In this document: piece by piece, positions 24,592 through 31,418 of the stretch
Layout of the letters: every line of letters starts with the position of its first letter
Position numbering within the stretch: the first letter of the stretch is position 1
Source of the DNA: CAZDVQ01 sp964508975
GTDB lineage: Bacteria > Bacteroidota > Bacteroidia > Chitinophagales > Saprospiraceae
Assembly: GCA_964508975.1 (NCBI GenBank)
Contig: CAZDVQ010000047.1
Span: 1 to 35,721, forward strand
Length of the DNA: 35,721 bases
Direction of reading: 5' to 3'
Made by a program: the position numbers and the translations under genes
The notes under the pieces: generated by a model
Databases searched by the model: none
What the model was told of the DNA's origin: nothing
Seen by the model: the letters and a program-made list of their open reading frames with translations, nothing else

Positions 24592-24643
24592 GATGTGAGG
24601 ATGTGAGGATGTGAGGATGTAGGGGCTGAAAATTTTCAGCCCC
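24592..24643. repeat. 8-bp tandem repeat plus perfect 22-bp palindrome
   Basis: GATGTGAG is repeated three times plus a partial copy (24592-24621). It is followed directly by a perfect palindrome at 24622-24643, GGGGCTGAAAA and its complement. Both sit between the C and B parts of the third C-B module, where the other two copies have TGATGTGCTAATGTGC. Confidence 0.85.
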
Positions 24644-24651
24644 AGGGTTAG

Positions 24652-24787
24652 GGCAGGCCAGAACACTACTCGGCCTAGCGATGTGAAGGGCGGCCGCAGG
24701 CCGTACCGCAGGGGCGTATGCCCCAAGGTATGAGTGAAGCGAACCCGGAACGTAGCGCCACGAGCGTAGCGAGGGGAGGCCCCAATA
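24652..24787 (+). repeat. hairpin-mosaic repeat, family B, copy 3 of the C-B module
   Basis: GGCCAGAACACTACTCGGCC, TAGCGATGTG and a closing AGGCCCCAA as in copies 1 and 2. The first hairpins (CGGCC-GCA-GGCCG, GGGGC-GTAT-GCCCC) match copy 1, but the last stem is CCACGAGCGTAGCGAGGGG, unlike either. Long minus-strand frames here come from the GC-rich repeat and are not genes. Confidence 0.85.
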
Positions 24788-24857
24788 AAGATGAATTGAG
24801 GAAAAGAGGAAACGAGGAAATGATTTGGTTTGTCGGGGTGTTTTCAAGGTTGTATTT

Positions 24858-24921
24858 ACCACCCCGTCTGCTGGCGCTACGCGTTCCGCTTGCAGCCAGC
24901 CCTCCTTTGCATGGAGGAAAG
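24858..24921 (+). repeat. half copy of the E fold-back element
   Basis: ACCACCCCGTCTGCTGGCGC, then GCGTTCCGCTTGCA and a CCTCC-TTTGCAT-GGAGG hairpin, match the left half of the element at 35489-35557. The right half is missing. Confidence 0.65.
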
Positions 24922-25144
24922 TTTGGGCTTTATATATATTGAATTGATAATCAATTGATTTGACTAGCAAATTTAGCACCCTTTTATTGTGCCGAGTTGA
25001 GCTACATAATGCATCGCGTAGGTTAGGTGTGAAGCCTAGGCTAATAAGCCAAACTTACAAGAGGGCGTGATGTATATCAAGATGAACAGCTTTATTTACT
25101 AGTCAAGTAGGTGCCTGATTGGGTACTTGGGGCTATATTTTTTT
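24922..25144. other. intergenic stretch, no recognised feature
   Basis: AT-rich then mixed sequence with a short palindrome AGCCTAGGCT near 25033. No convincing gene, RNA or repeat was seen. It marks the right border of the repeat-rich RHS island. Confidence 0.5.
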
Positions 25145-25381
25145 ATGCAAGAACAAAGCAAGCGTTTATTAGCGGTGTATCCATTTGAAGGGGGCATTGC
25201 CTGGGCCTACATGGGCAAGGGCGAACAAACTGTACCCAACATGGACAAGGGTATAGTGTACCTGGATGAAGGCGGCGCGGAAAAAAGCCTAGAAGGGGAA
25301 ACGATGAACCTAATATGGTACTTTAAACCAGGGGCTGTTGCAATGCGGTCGGGCACGGGCGTGGGATCGAAAACGATTTAG
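25145..25381 (+). CDS. hypothetical 78-aa protein
   Basis: Small ORF from ATG 25145 (MQEQSKRLLAVYPFEGGIAW) with no signal peptide and no family I recognise. The segment GKGEQTVPNMDKGIVYLDEG and the ending YFKPGAVAMRSGTGVGSKTI look like a folded beta-rich fragment. Its GC content is like that of ordinary genes, and it stops 9 bp before the convergent coaD stop. It may be a genuine small protein or the tail of a gene whose 5' part was lost next to the repeat region. Confidence 0.5.
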   Translation: MQEQSKRLLAVYPFEGGIAWAYMGKGEQTVPNMDKGIVYLDEGGAEKSLEGETMNLIWYFKPGAVAMRSGTGVGSKTI

Positions 25382-25390
25382 CCATAGCTT

Positions 25391-25846
25391 TTAAATCTTC
25401 AAATTAGGCGGTAGGAACTCGCTGGCATCGCCGCCGCCCTTGATGATTTCGCGCACGATGGTAGAACTGATGTGCGAATACTTGGGCTCACTGATTAAAA
25501 ACACGGTTTCCAAGCCTTTGCCTACAATGTTGTTGAGTTGCGATATGGTTTTCTCGTAGTCGAAGTCGGAGGCGTTGCGCAGGCCACGGAGCAAATATCG
25601 GGCGCCTACTTTATTACAGTAATGTGCTGTCAACTTTTCAAAGCTATCTACCCTGACCTTGGGCTCATTGTCAAAAACCTCGTGGAGCCATTGCATGCGC
25701 TGGTCAAGGTCGAAGAGGTAGTTTTTCTGCGAGTTGATGCCTATGGCTACGATGACCTCGTCGAAAAGCGGGATGGCCCGTTTAACTAAATCAACATGCC
25801 CGACAGTTATAGGGTCGAAGGAGCCAGGGAAAACTGCTATTTTCAT
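25391..25846 (-). CDS. coaD: phosphopantetheine adenylyltransferase
   Basis: A 151-residue CoaD, catalysing the fourth step of coenzyme A synthesis (4'-phosphopantetheine plus ATP to dephospho-CoA) in the cytoplasm. It begins MKIAVFPGSFDPITVGHVDL with the nucleotidyltransferase TxGH motif at 14-17. YLLRGLRNASDFDYE and the ATP-binding SHISSTIVREI near the end are intact. I use ATG 25846, which fits the family; the frame stays open to 25933, but those 29 residues are not part of CoaD. Length is normal (usual about 155-165). It is a single gene on the minus strand. Confidence 0.97.
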   Translation of the reverse strand: MKIAVFPGSFDPITVGHVDLVKRAIPLFDEVIVAIGINSQKNYLFDLDQRMQWLHEVFDNEPKVRVDSFEKLTAHYCNKVGARYLLRGLRNASDFDYEKTISQLNNIVGKGLETVFLISEPKYSHISSTIVREIIKGGGDASEFLPPNLKI

Positions 25847-25949
25847 GATGCTTTGATTAGGGTTATTTGGCTTTGATGCCGCCAAAATAGATAAGTTTTT
25901 GGAAACCAACGGATATATTAAGCCCTGGGGCAAAGCATTTTTATCTTGG

Positions 25950-26233
25950 TCAATAGGCTACTTTATTAAAGTGTTTGTTTGAAATCATAAGGAATTCTTA
26001 AAATCTTTAAAATTCGTTAAGAAAATTTAGAAATACATTATAATATATTTATATATATAATGTACTATTTTACAATAATATATAGTATAATAAAAACGTG
26101 ATTTTTGATTTTAAAATAAAAAGTTAAGAAAATCTTAAAATTTTTCACAAAAAACTTGCGCGGACGGTATTTATGATATTATCTTTGCATCGCTTTTCAG
26201 TATCATTCAATACATTTTAAAAATCATTAGATT
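25950..26233 (+). promoter_or_regulatory. AT-rich upstream region of the 61-aa lipoprotein
   Basis: About 200 bp of very AT-rich DNA with repeated TTAAGAAAAT/CTTAAAAT motifs and a palindrome ACATTATA...TATAATGT at 26035-26063. It separates coaD from the small lipoprotein gene and resembles an UP-element-rich or nucleoid-protein-binding promoter region. No ORF was found in it. Confidence 0.5.
26156..26187 (+). promoter_or_regulatory. Bacteroidota-type promoter
   Basis: TTG at 26156-26158, 21 bp, then TATCTTTG at 26180-26187 (TAnnTTTG). The ATG at 26234 is 46 bp downstream. The same TTG-21-TA spacing occurs at 30721-30752 and 27863-27832. Confidence 0.7.
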
Positions 26234-26419
26234 ATGTCTATCAAGTCATTCATCCTTCCAGTTGCAGTTATCGCAGCTTTCTCTTTCGCTTCATGTGACA
26301 GCAAAACTGCTGAAACTACAGAAACTGCTGACTCTACAGAAGTTGTAGAAGAAACTCCAGCTGTTGACACTACTACTGTTGACACTGCTAAAGTTGACAC
26401 TGCTGCTGCTGCACACTAG
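26234..26419 (+). CDS. 61-aa Thr/Val/Asp-rich lipoprotein
   Basis: A tiny lipoprotein: signal MSIKSFILPVAVIAAFSFAS followed by Cys21. The mature part is low complexity, with Glu/Thr repeats (KTAETTETADSTEVVEE) then TVDTAKVDTAAAAH, where VDT recurs three or four times. It would be an unstructured tether of about 40 residues on the outer or inner membrane. It has its own strong-looking promoter and a good intrinsic terminator, so it is probably an abundantly expressed single gene. The role is unknown; the architecture recalls small abundant envelope lipoproteins, but no homology is claimed. Confidence 0.8.
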   Translation: MSIKSFILPVAVIAAFSFASCDSKTAETTETADSTEVVEETPAVDTTTVDTAKVDTAAAAH

Positions 26420-26440
26420 TCTGTAAGGACCAAAGAATTT

Positions 26441-26471
26441 AAGGCGAGCCATTTGGCTCGCCTTTTTTTTT
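26441..26471 (+). terminator. rho-independent terminator
   Basis: AAGGCGAGCCA and TGGCTCGCCTT pair as an 11-bp stem with a two-base loop, followed by a run of T residues. It lies 21 bp after the small lipoprotein gene's stop. Confidence 0.93.
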
Positions 26472-26486
26472 GCCCGGAAACCTACT

Positions 26487-26654
26487 CTAAGAGTATGTTT
26501 GGATTTTGGGTTTCGAGGGAAAAACGAGCTATTTTTGGATGAGGTTGCTTTAAAAAATGGGCGCATAGTGGGGCTACGTAACTATTTTTTAAAGCAAAAA
26601 TCATCCGAAAAGAGCTATTTTTCGCCGGAAGCTAAAGTCCAAACCTACTCTAAG
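26487..26654. mobile_element. 168-bp fold-back (MITE-like) element
   Basis: The two halves (about 26487-26561 and 26580-26654) are imperfect inverted copies with ends CTAAGAGTATGTTTGGA and its counterpart CTTAGAGTAGGTTTGGA; the GCTTTAAAAAAT and GAGCTATTTTT blocks match on both arms. There is no coding capacity. The right end covers the last codons and stop of the PLP-enzyme gene. The left tip contains TATGTTTG, a -7-like box. Confidence 0.8.
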
Positions 26655-27805
26655 TCCTCCAATGCTTTTTCAATATGGTGTAAAAGCCAATTAGGGTCTT
26701 CCAAGCCGATGTAAAAACGCACCATGTTGTAGGGAATGGGCGAATTGGGCACATTGGGCATGTTGTGAAATACACAACTCGGAACAATCAAGGATTCATG
26801 TCCGCCCCAGGACACCGCCATCAAGAAACCTTCAAGCCGATTGCAAAAGGCTTCCATCTGCTCGATAGAGCTTGTTTTGAAGAATACCGAAAATAGACCT
26901 CCATTGCCCCGCATTTGCTTTTGGGCTAGCGCGTACTGCGGGAAAGAGGGTAGGAGCGGGTGTAGCACTTGTTCAACCTTGGGGTGTTTTTCTAAGGCAG
27001 TGGCTATATATTTTGCACTTTCATCGCTGCGTTTTAACCTGATTTCGAGGGTTCGTAGCCCACGGGTTATCAAGTTAGCCTCGTGTGGCGAGATGATGGC
27101 GCCAATGGTCATATATGGCCCGTGGAAGAGCTTTTGTATCATGCTACTGCTGGCGCAAATGACACCGGCCACCACATCGCTGTGGCCGTTGAGGTATTTG
27201 GTAGCTGAATGCAACACGATATCGATGCCGTAGCTGGCTGGATTTTGGTACAAGGGGCTGCAATGGCTATTGTCTATCATGCTGACGATGCCGTGCTGTT
27301 TGGCCCAGTTGGCACAGGCCTCAAGGTCTTGCAGCTCGAAGGTGAGCGAGTTTGGGCTTTCAAGGTAGAGCACCCGTGTGTTGGCTTGATATGCAGCTTG
27401 TATTTGGGCGATACTACCATCCACGTATGTCGTTGTAACGCCGTAACTAGCGAGCAGTTTATCGAGCAGTTTTTGGGTCCAGCTGTAGGGTTTGTTGACG
27501 CAAATAACGTGGTCGCCGGCTTGCAAGTTACCGATAAGGGCTATGGCGATGGCGGCGCTACCGCTGGGGAGCACAAGGGCATCCTCGGTACCTTCGAGGG
27601 CGGCTAGTTTCTGCCGTAAAATTTCGACGCTGGGATTGTTGCCGCGGGTATACACGTGGTGGTTGAACTCGTGCATGATTTTGTGGCGCATATCGGCCAC
27701 CGAGTTAAAGGCAAAGTTACTAGTTTGAATAATGGGCGGTGACACAGCGTTGTAATACGATTCGCGGTTTTCGCCTAGTTCAAACAAGATATGGTTAAGG
27801 TCCAT
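26645..27805 (-). CDS. Cys/Met-metabolism PLP-dependent enzyme (trans-sulfuration type)
   Basis: A 386-residue fold-type I PLP enzyme of the cystathionine gamma-synthase/beta-lyase/methionine gamma-lyase group. Seen are YTRGNNPSVEILRQKLAALE near 52-71 (the Tyr-x-Arg phosphate contact), SGSAAIAIA, IDNSHCSPLYQNP with the PLP-ring Asp at 178, and HSATKYLNGHSDVVAG with the Schiff-base Lys at 203. The exact reaction cannot be chosen from sequence by eye. I start at ATG 27805 rather than 27838, because a TATGTTTG -7 box overlaps the upstream ATG and would put transcription start between them. The gene's final codons lie in a MITE-like element, so its C-terminal residues ALEDLE may be partly supplied by that element. 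Confidence 0.9.
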   Translation of the reverse strand: MDLNHILFELGENRESYYNAVSPPIIQTSNFAFNSVADMRHKIMHEFNHHVYTRGNNPSVEILRQKLAALEGTEDALVLPSGSAAIAIALIGNLQAGDHVICVNKPYSWTQKLLDKLLASYGVTTTYVDGSIAQIQAAYQANTRVLYLESPNSLTFELQDLEACANWAKQHGIVSMIDNSHCSPLYQNPASYGIDIVLHSATKYLNGHSDVVAGVICASSSMIQKLFHGPYMTIGAIISPHEANLITRGLRTLEIRLKRSDESAKYIATALEKHPKVEQVLHPLLPSFPQYALAQKQMRGNGGLFSVFFKTSSIEQMEAFCNRLEGFLMAVSWGGHESLIVPSCVFHNMPNVPNSPIPYNMVRFYIGLEDPNWLLHHIEKALEDLE

Positions 27806-27831
27806 GGGCGTTTTTTGGTTATTTCGAGTAA

Positions 27832-27863
27832 CAAACATACTCTAAATTTTTTTTCTCGTACAA
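27832..27863 (-). promoter_or_regulatory. promoter of the PLP-enzyme gene
   Basis: Minus strand: TTG (27863-27861), 21 bp, TATGTTTG (27839-27832). The 12-mer AGAGTATGTTTG here is identical to the tip of the fold-back element at 26490-26501. Confidence 0.65.
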
Positions 27864-27892
27864 TTTAACGAAATTTGCATGCGAAAGCAATG

Positions 27893-28022
27893 GCAAGCCA
27901 GGACACTGCTCGCGTTAGGTGCATGGAGCGCCAGGGCCCCTAGGCCCTGGGCCACGTAGTGGCCGAGCGTTAGCGAGCGCGGAATGGACCGGCCACGGCG
28001 CGCAGCACCGGGGCAACGCCCA
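27893..28022 (+). repeat. hairpin-mosaic repeat, family B, diverged copy
   Basis: CAAGCCAGGACACTGCTCGC, GGTGCATGGAGCG, a CCAGGGCC-CCTA-GGCCCTGG stem, CCAC-GTA-GTGG, GAGCGTTAGCGAGCGCGGAA and a closing GCCCAAAAATC. It occupies the gap before the SPOR protein gene, and its GC-rich frame creates a false upstream extension of that gene. Confidence 0.75.
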
Positions 28023-28080
28023 AAAATCAAAAAATAATCGGAAGCTCAAGAATCCTTATCAGATGACCACAAACTCAACC

Positions 28081-29637
28081 ATGAAACAGTTTTTTGCTAT
28101 AGTCCTTTTCACGCTGATTAGCCTTGGAGCCCGGGCGCAAGATATTATTACGGCTTACGCGGTACAACTAGGGACTTTTAGCAGTGCCAATCCAGCCGAT
28201 TTCGTCAAGGTGCGCGACATTGGCTACCTATACATGCAAGATTTGAACAATGGTTTGAGCCGGGTTTTGATGGGCCCTTACATCAGCGATGTAGAAGCTA
28301 AAGATAAGCTGCAAAAGGTTAAGGCACAAGGCTTTAAGGATGCTTTTATCCAGAAAATTGCCACCACTAAAGACGATGCCGTTTTTGTAGTGCAAATGGC
28401 AAGTTACACCAAACAAAAGGAAGTGCCTTGGGCCGATTGGCTGCGTTACACCGATAAAATTGCGGTGCAGAGCCACGAGGGCCGGGTGCGTATATGTACT
28501 GGACCTTTCAACACGAGTGCTGAGGCCGAGGCTGCTGCTGCCAGGCTAATCAAGGTTGGCTTGAAGGATCCCCACGTGAAGCGGGCCAGTTTTTTGTTGT
28601 TGCACCAAGCAACACCCTTTGAAATGAACCTGTATGAAACACAATCGTCGCTGGTAGCTCGTCCTGACCAGGCATCGGTGACAGCTTTACAGCAAGTGTT
28701 GACCGACGAAGGCTATTACAAGGGCAAAGTTGATGGCAATTGGGGCAGCACCACTAAAACGGCCTTGTTGCAGTACAAAGAAAATGACAGGTTGTACATG
28801 ATGGCCTTTCATTTTGCCGATAAAGTGATGCAGCAAACCAGTCCGGAAGTGGCCAACCCAAGCAACTTACAGCGTGGCCTAAACCTGATAGAAGTTGATG
28901 CCCCAAGCGCCATTGCGGTACTGGTGAAAGAGCACCACCCCATGTCGTATGCCACACAAGCATTGATGTATGCCTCGGGTGTACTGGAAAGTGCAGACAA
29001 GTTGAAAAAGACCACCGACTTGATGCAGCAAGCCATTGCCTTGGCCCGTAAAACCTACAAAGGACCTACTCATTACGACTATGCCCAGCCAGTGGATTAC
29101 AGCGACGAAAATGTATTGTTGGGGCATTACCGCGAGGTGCTGATGATGTCGGGCAACACCGTATCGGTACCTTGCTGGGTGTTTAATACCTTTCCCGTTC
29201 CGGCGGGTACGGCGTTTAAGCCTTACTGGAAATCGTCGAAAGATGCTTACACCATTTCGGGTACTTGCCAAAGTTTTGCCGAGGTCAGCGAGGTGAAAGT
29301 TATTGCCGTGTTGAGCGAGGTGCTTTTGGCCAAACGCGGCGGCAAACCAGGTATCAGCAGCAATGAGTTGTTGACGCTTTACCTGGCCCCGCACAAGCCT
29401 AGCCTGGAGGAATCCAAAGAAATCAGGGATGGTTTTAACGCTTACCTGGAGCAGTTGAAGCTGTTTAAAAGTACCTCGGCCACGCAGCAACACGTATTGA
29501 ATAGCCTTTATGTGGCCATTTACGATGCCGTGGTTAAGTTTGACTTTCACTTTATGGAACAAGGCTTTAGTGCCGTTGAAGCACACGACTTGAGCTTGAA
29601 GGTAATCAATAAGAGCCTGGAGCCGTATTTTAAGTAA
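28081..29637 (+). CDS. SPOR- and peptidoglycan-binding-domain secreted protein
   Basis: A 518-residue protein with signal peptide MKQFFAIVLFTLISLGARAQ (cleavage near 19). Two SPOR-like modules follow: about 24-93 (ITAYAVQLGTFSSANPADF, RVLMGPYISDVEAKDKLQKV) and about 100-175 (VFVVQMASYTK, RVRICTGPFNTSAEAEAAAA). Next comes a PG_binding_1-like three-helix unit at about 195-235 (ALQQVLTDEGYYKGKVDGNW, GSTTKTALLQYK). The C-terminal 270 residues have no recognised domain. SPOR domains bind denuded glycans, so it is a periplasmic, wall-associated protein. An in-frame ATG at 28063 is an alternative start; longer frames read the upstream repeat. It converges with the SH3 lipoprotein 2 bp away. Confidence 0.85.
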   Translation: MKQFFAIVLFTLISLGARAQDIITAYAVQLGTFSSANPADFVKVRDIGYLYMQDLNNGLSRVLMGPYISDVEAKDKLQKVKAQGFKDAFIQKIATTKDDAVFVVQMASYTKQKEVPWADWLRYTDKIAVQSHEGRVRICTGPFNTSAEAEAAAARLIKVGLKDPHVKRASFLLLHQATPFEMNLYETQSSLVARPDQASVTALQQVLTDEGYYKGKVDGNWGSTTKTALLQYKENDRLYMMAFHFADKVMQQTSPEVANPSNLQRGLNLIEVDAPSAIAVLVKEHHPMSYATQALMYASGVLESADKLKKTTDLMQQAIALARKTYKGPTHYDYAQPVDYSDENVLLGHYREVLMMSGNTVSVPCWVFNTFPVPAGTAFKPYWKSSKDAYTISGTCQSFAEVSEVKVIAVLSEVLLAKRGGKPGISSNELLTLYLAPHKPSLEESKEIRDGFNAYLEQLKLFKSTSATQQHVLNSLYVAIYDAVVKFDFHFMEQGFSAVEAHDLSLKVINKSLEPYFK

Positions 29638-29639
29638 AA

Positions 29640-30698
29640 CTAACCACCACCGAAACTGTCGAAGTTCACCTTGCTGTTGCCCGATTTTAGCTCGGTTAAA
29701 CGGCCTTTTAGGCCTTCAATATCGCTGGCCTGTAATATGCCCGGTTTAGCTGTGATGATCTGCTCGAGCTCGGTGCAGACTTCTTTTACGCCGAGTTCAT
29801 AGAACTCGCTTTGCAGCATATCGTCCATTATACTCACTTTGTACTGTTGTACTTCGGGGATGAAGAGTTTATCTTGGTAGAGTTTATCCATTTTAGTCAG
29901 GATATCGAGGTGAATACCTTTCCCGAGGAGGCTGGTGCCGCCGTAGTCCCAGGTTTGAAGGAACCATGCGGGGTAGTAATACTCGATACTATCGGGGAAC
30001 AAAGTGATACAAAATGCGCTGAAATCATCATCTCTGGTGCCTTTGGTGCGCTTAGACAGTTCGGCCCAATAACCATAGTTGAAAAACATGGCGTATACGG
30101 TACCTTCGGCTACAAGCATTACTTCTTGTCCTGGGATGGCTTTGTTGAGCCAATAATAATTGGGTAGTTTGCCTTCGAGGTCGGGGGTAGAGCGCAGGGA
30201 GAGCCATTCGTCGAGTTGATTGCGGAGGGAGTCAGCGCTGCGGTACAGTTTGGCAAAATCTTCATCTGAGTTGCATTTGTCAGCATCGGCCCTGAATTGA
30301 ATCAGCAGATCGTGGATTTTTGGTCCAAGGATAGCCCTTTCGCGATAAACTTGAAGTTTTTCGACCAATTTAGGGTTTTGGAGGCTGTCGATTTCGAGGC
30401 AAGCGGCAAAAATCCAGCCTTCTTGCCCATTGGCGGTTTTGATTTTGACCCAAGGTTCTTCGAGGAGTTCGTCGTTGATGAGTAAGCGTTGGCTGAAATC
30501 GCTGATTTCTCCAGCGAAATCAACGCTTTCATTGGGGTTGACCTGGCTGATGGCAGCGCCGTCGAGGCTGGGCTCTTGGCGGAGTGTTTCCTTGATTTTG
30601 ATACGCATTTTAGTATCAACTACCTCCGTTGTATCTGGATTGGGCTGGCAAGCGCTGAACAGGGCAAGCGCCAGGAGTGCTAGAAAAAGTCGAGTCAT
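29640..30698 (-). CDS. SH3-domain lipoprotein (paralogue of 7190 gene)
   Basis: A 352-residue lipoprotein starting MTRLFLALLALALFSAC (Cys17 lipidated). A bacterial SH3-like domain near 32-105 includes IKETLRQEPSLDGAAISQVN and EEPWVKIKTANGQEGWIFAA. A mainly helical tail follows (DLLIQFRADADKCNSDEDFA, LRSTPDLEGKLPNYYWLNKA) with no known catalytic motif. The plan and the EEPW-K-KTA-G--GW block match the lipoprotein at 7190, so both may sense or bind the wall. I start at ATG 30698, which gives a proper lipoprotein signal; the frame open to 30836 runs into the divergent tsaC region. Confidence 0.82.
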   Translation of the reverse strand: MTRLFLALLALALFSACQPNPDTTEVVDTKMRIKIKETLRQEPSLDGAAISQVNPNESVDFAGEISDFSQRLLINDELLEEPWVKIKTANGQEGWIFAACLEIDSLQNPKLVEKLQVYRERAILGPKIHDLLIQFRADADKCNSDEDFAKLYRSADSLRNQLDEWLSLRSTPDLEGKLPNYYWLNKAIPGQEVMLVAEGTVYAMFFNYGYWAELSKRTKGTRDDDFSAFCITLFPDSIEYYYPAWFLQTWDYGGTSLLGKGIHLDILTKMDKLYQDKLFIPEVQQYKVSIMDDMLQSEFYELGVKEVCTELEQIITAKPGILQASDIEGLKGRLTELKSGNSKVNFDSFGGG

Positions 30699-30720
30699 AG
30701 CTTTTTTATATAAAATGTGA

Positions 30721-30752
30721 TTGCAGGGATTTCGTGTAAATTTATACCTTTT
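30721..30752 (+). promoter_or_regulatory. promoter of the threonylcarbamoyl-AMP synthase gene
   Basis: TTG at 30721-30723, 21 bp, TACCTTTT at 30745-30752 (one mismatch to TAnnTTTG). Transcription would start about 20 bp before ATG 30781. Confidence 0.6.
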
Positions 30753-30780
30753 TCGTAACTTGCGCCCCGTTTGAAGCATT

Positions 30781-31380
30781 ATGATACTTGAATTACATCC
30801 AGTCAATCCGGAAGAGCGGAAATTAAAGCAAATCATCGAGGTACTCGAGGATGGAGGGGTGATTATTTACCCAACCGATACCGTGTACGCCTTGGGCTGT
30901 GATATCAACAACCAAAAGGCGATTGAAAAGATTTGTCTGATCAAAGGTATCAAGCCTGAAAAAGCTACGCTTTCCTTCATTTGTAGCGACTTGAGCAACA
31001 TCAGCTCTTACACCCGGCCATTTTCAAACGAGGTGTACAAATTGATGAAACGCAGTTTGCCTGGGCCCTACACGTTCATTTTGAACGCCAACAATGATGT
31101 GCCCAAGCTGCTCAAGAACAAACGTAAGACGGTTGGTATACGGGTACCCGACAATAAAATTACCCGGGCCCTGGTAGAAATGCTGGGCCGGCCAATTTTG
31201 TCGACCTCGCTCAAGTACGACGAATCAGAGGAGGACGTACTTGAGTACCCGACTGACCCTTGGGAAATACATGAAGCCTACGGCAACCGTGTAGCCATGG
31301 TCATTGACGGTGGTATCGTGGGCAATACGCCATCGTCTGTTATTGATTGTACTGGCGATGAGCCCGTTGTGATAAGGTAA
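30781..31380 (+). CDS. tsaC: threonylcarbamoyl-AMP synthase (YrdC/Sua5 domain)
   Basis: A 199-residue YrdC-domain protein that makes threonylcarbamoyl-AMP from threonine, bicarbonate and ATP, for t6A37 modification of ANN-decoding tRNAs. Key blocks are GGVIIYPTDTVYALGCD near 25-41 (the KxR/SxN-type YrdC pocket begins here), ICLIKGIKPEKATLSFIC, SLPGPYTFILNA, KTVGIRVPDN and ILSTSLKY. The closing GNTPSSVIDCT is the family's 'PSTVVD' equivalent. It lacks the extra C-terminal Sua5 domain, so tsaC is the better name. It is divergent from the SH3 lipoprotein. Confidence 0.93.
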   Translation: MILELHPVNPEERKLKQIIEVLEDGGVIIYPTDTVYALGCDINNQKAIEKICLIKGIKPEKATLSFICSDLSNISSYTRPFSNEVYKLMKRSLPGPYTFILNANNDVPKLLKNKRKTVGIRVPDNKITRALVEMLGRPILSTSLKYDESEEDVLEYPTDPWEIHEAYGNRVAMVIDGGIVGNTPSSVIDCTGDEPVVIR

Positions 31381-31418
31381 AAATGAAATTTAGTTATAAT
31401 TAGAAATCTATTCGTTGC

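Noticed and set aside
24587..24979. 130-codon minus-strand open frame
   Set aside because: It lies wholly in the B and E repeat DNA, whose GC-rich palindromes keep several frames open. Its translation is repeat-derived and matches nothing coherent.
24922..25144. tRNA or small RNA gene
   Set aside because: No cloverleaf, anticodon arm or CCA-compatible acceptor stem could be built; only a short AGCCTAGGCT palindrome is present.
27919..28080. Upstream extension of the SPOR protein gene
   Set aside because: The extension translates a B repeat; a normal signal peptide begins at 28081.
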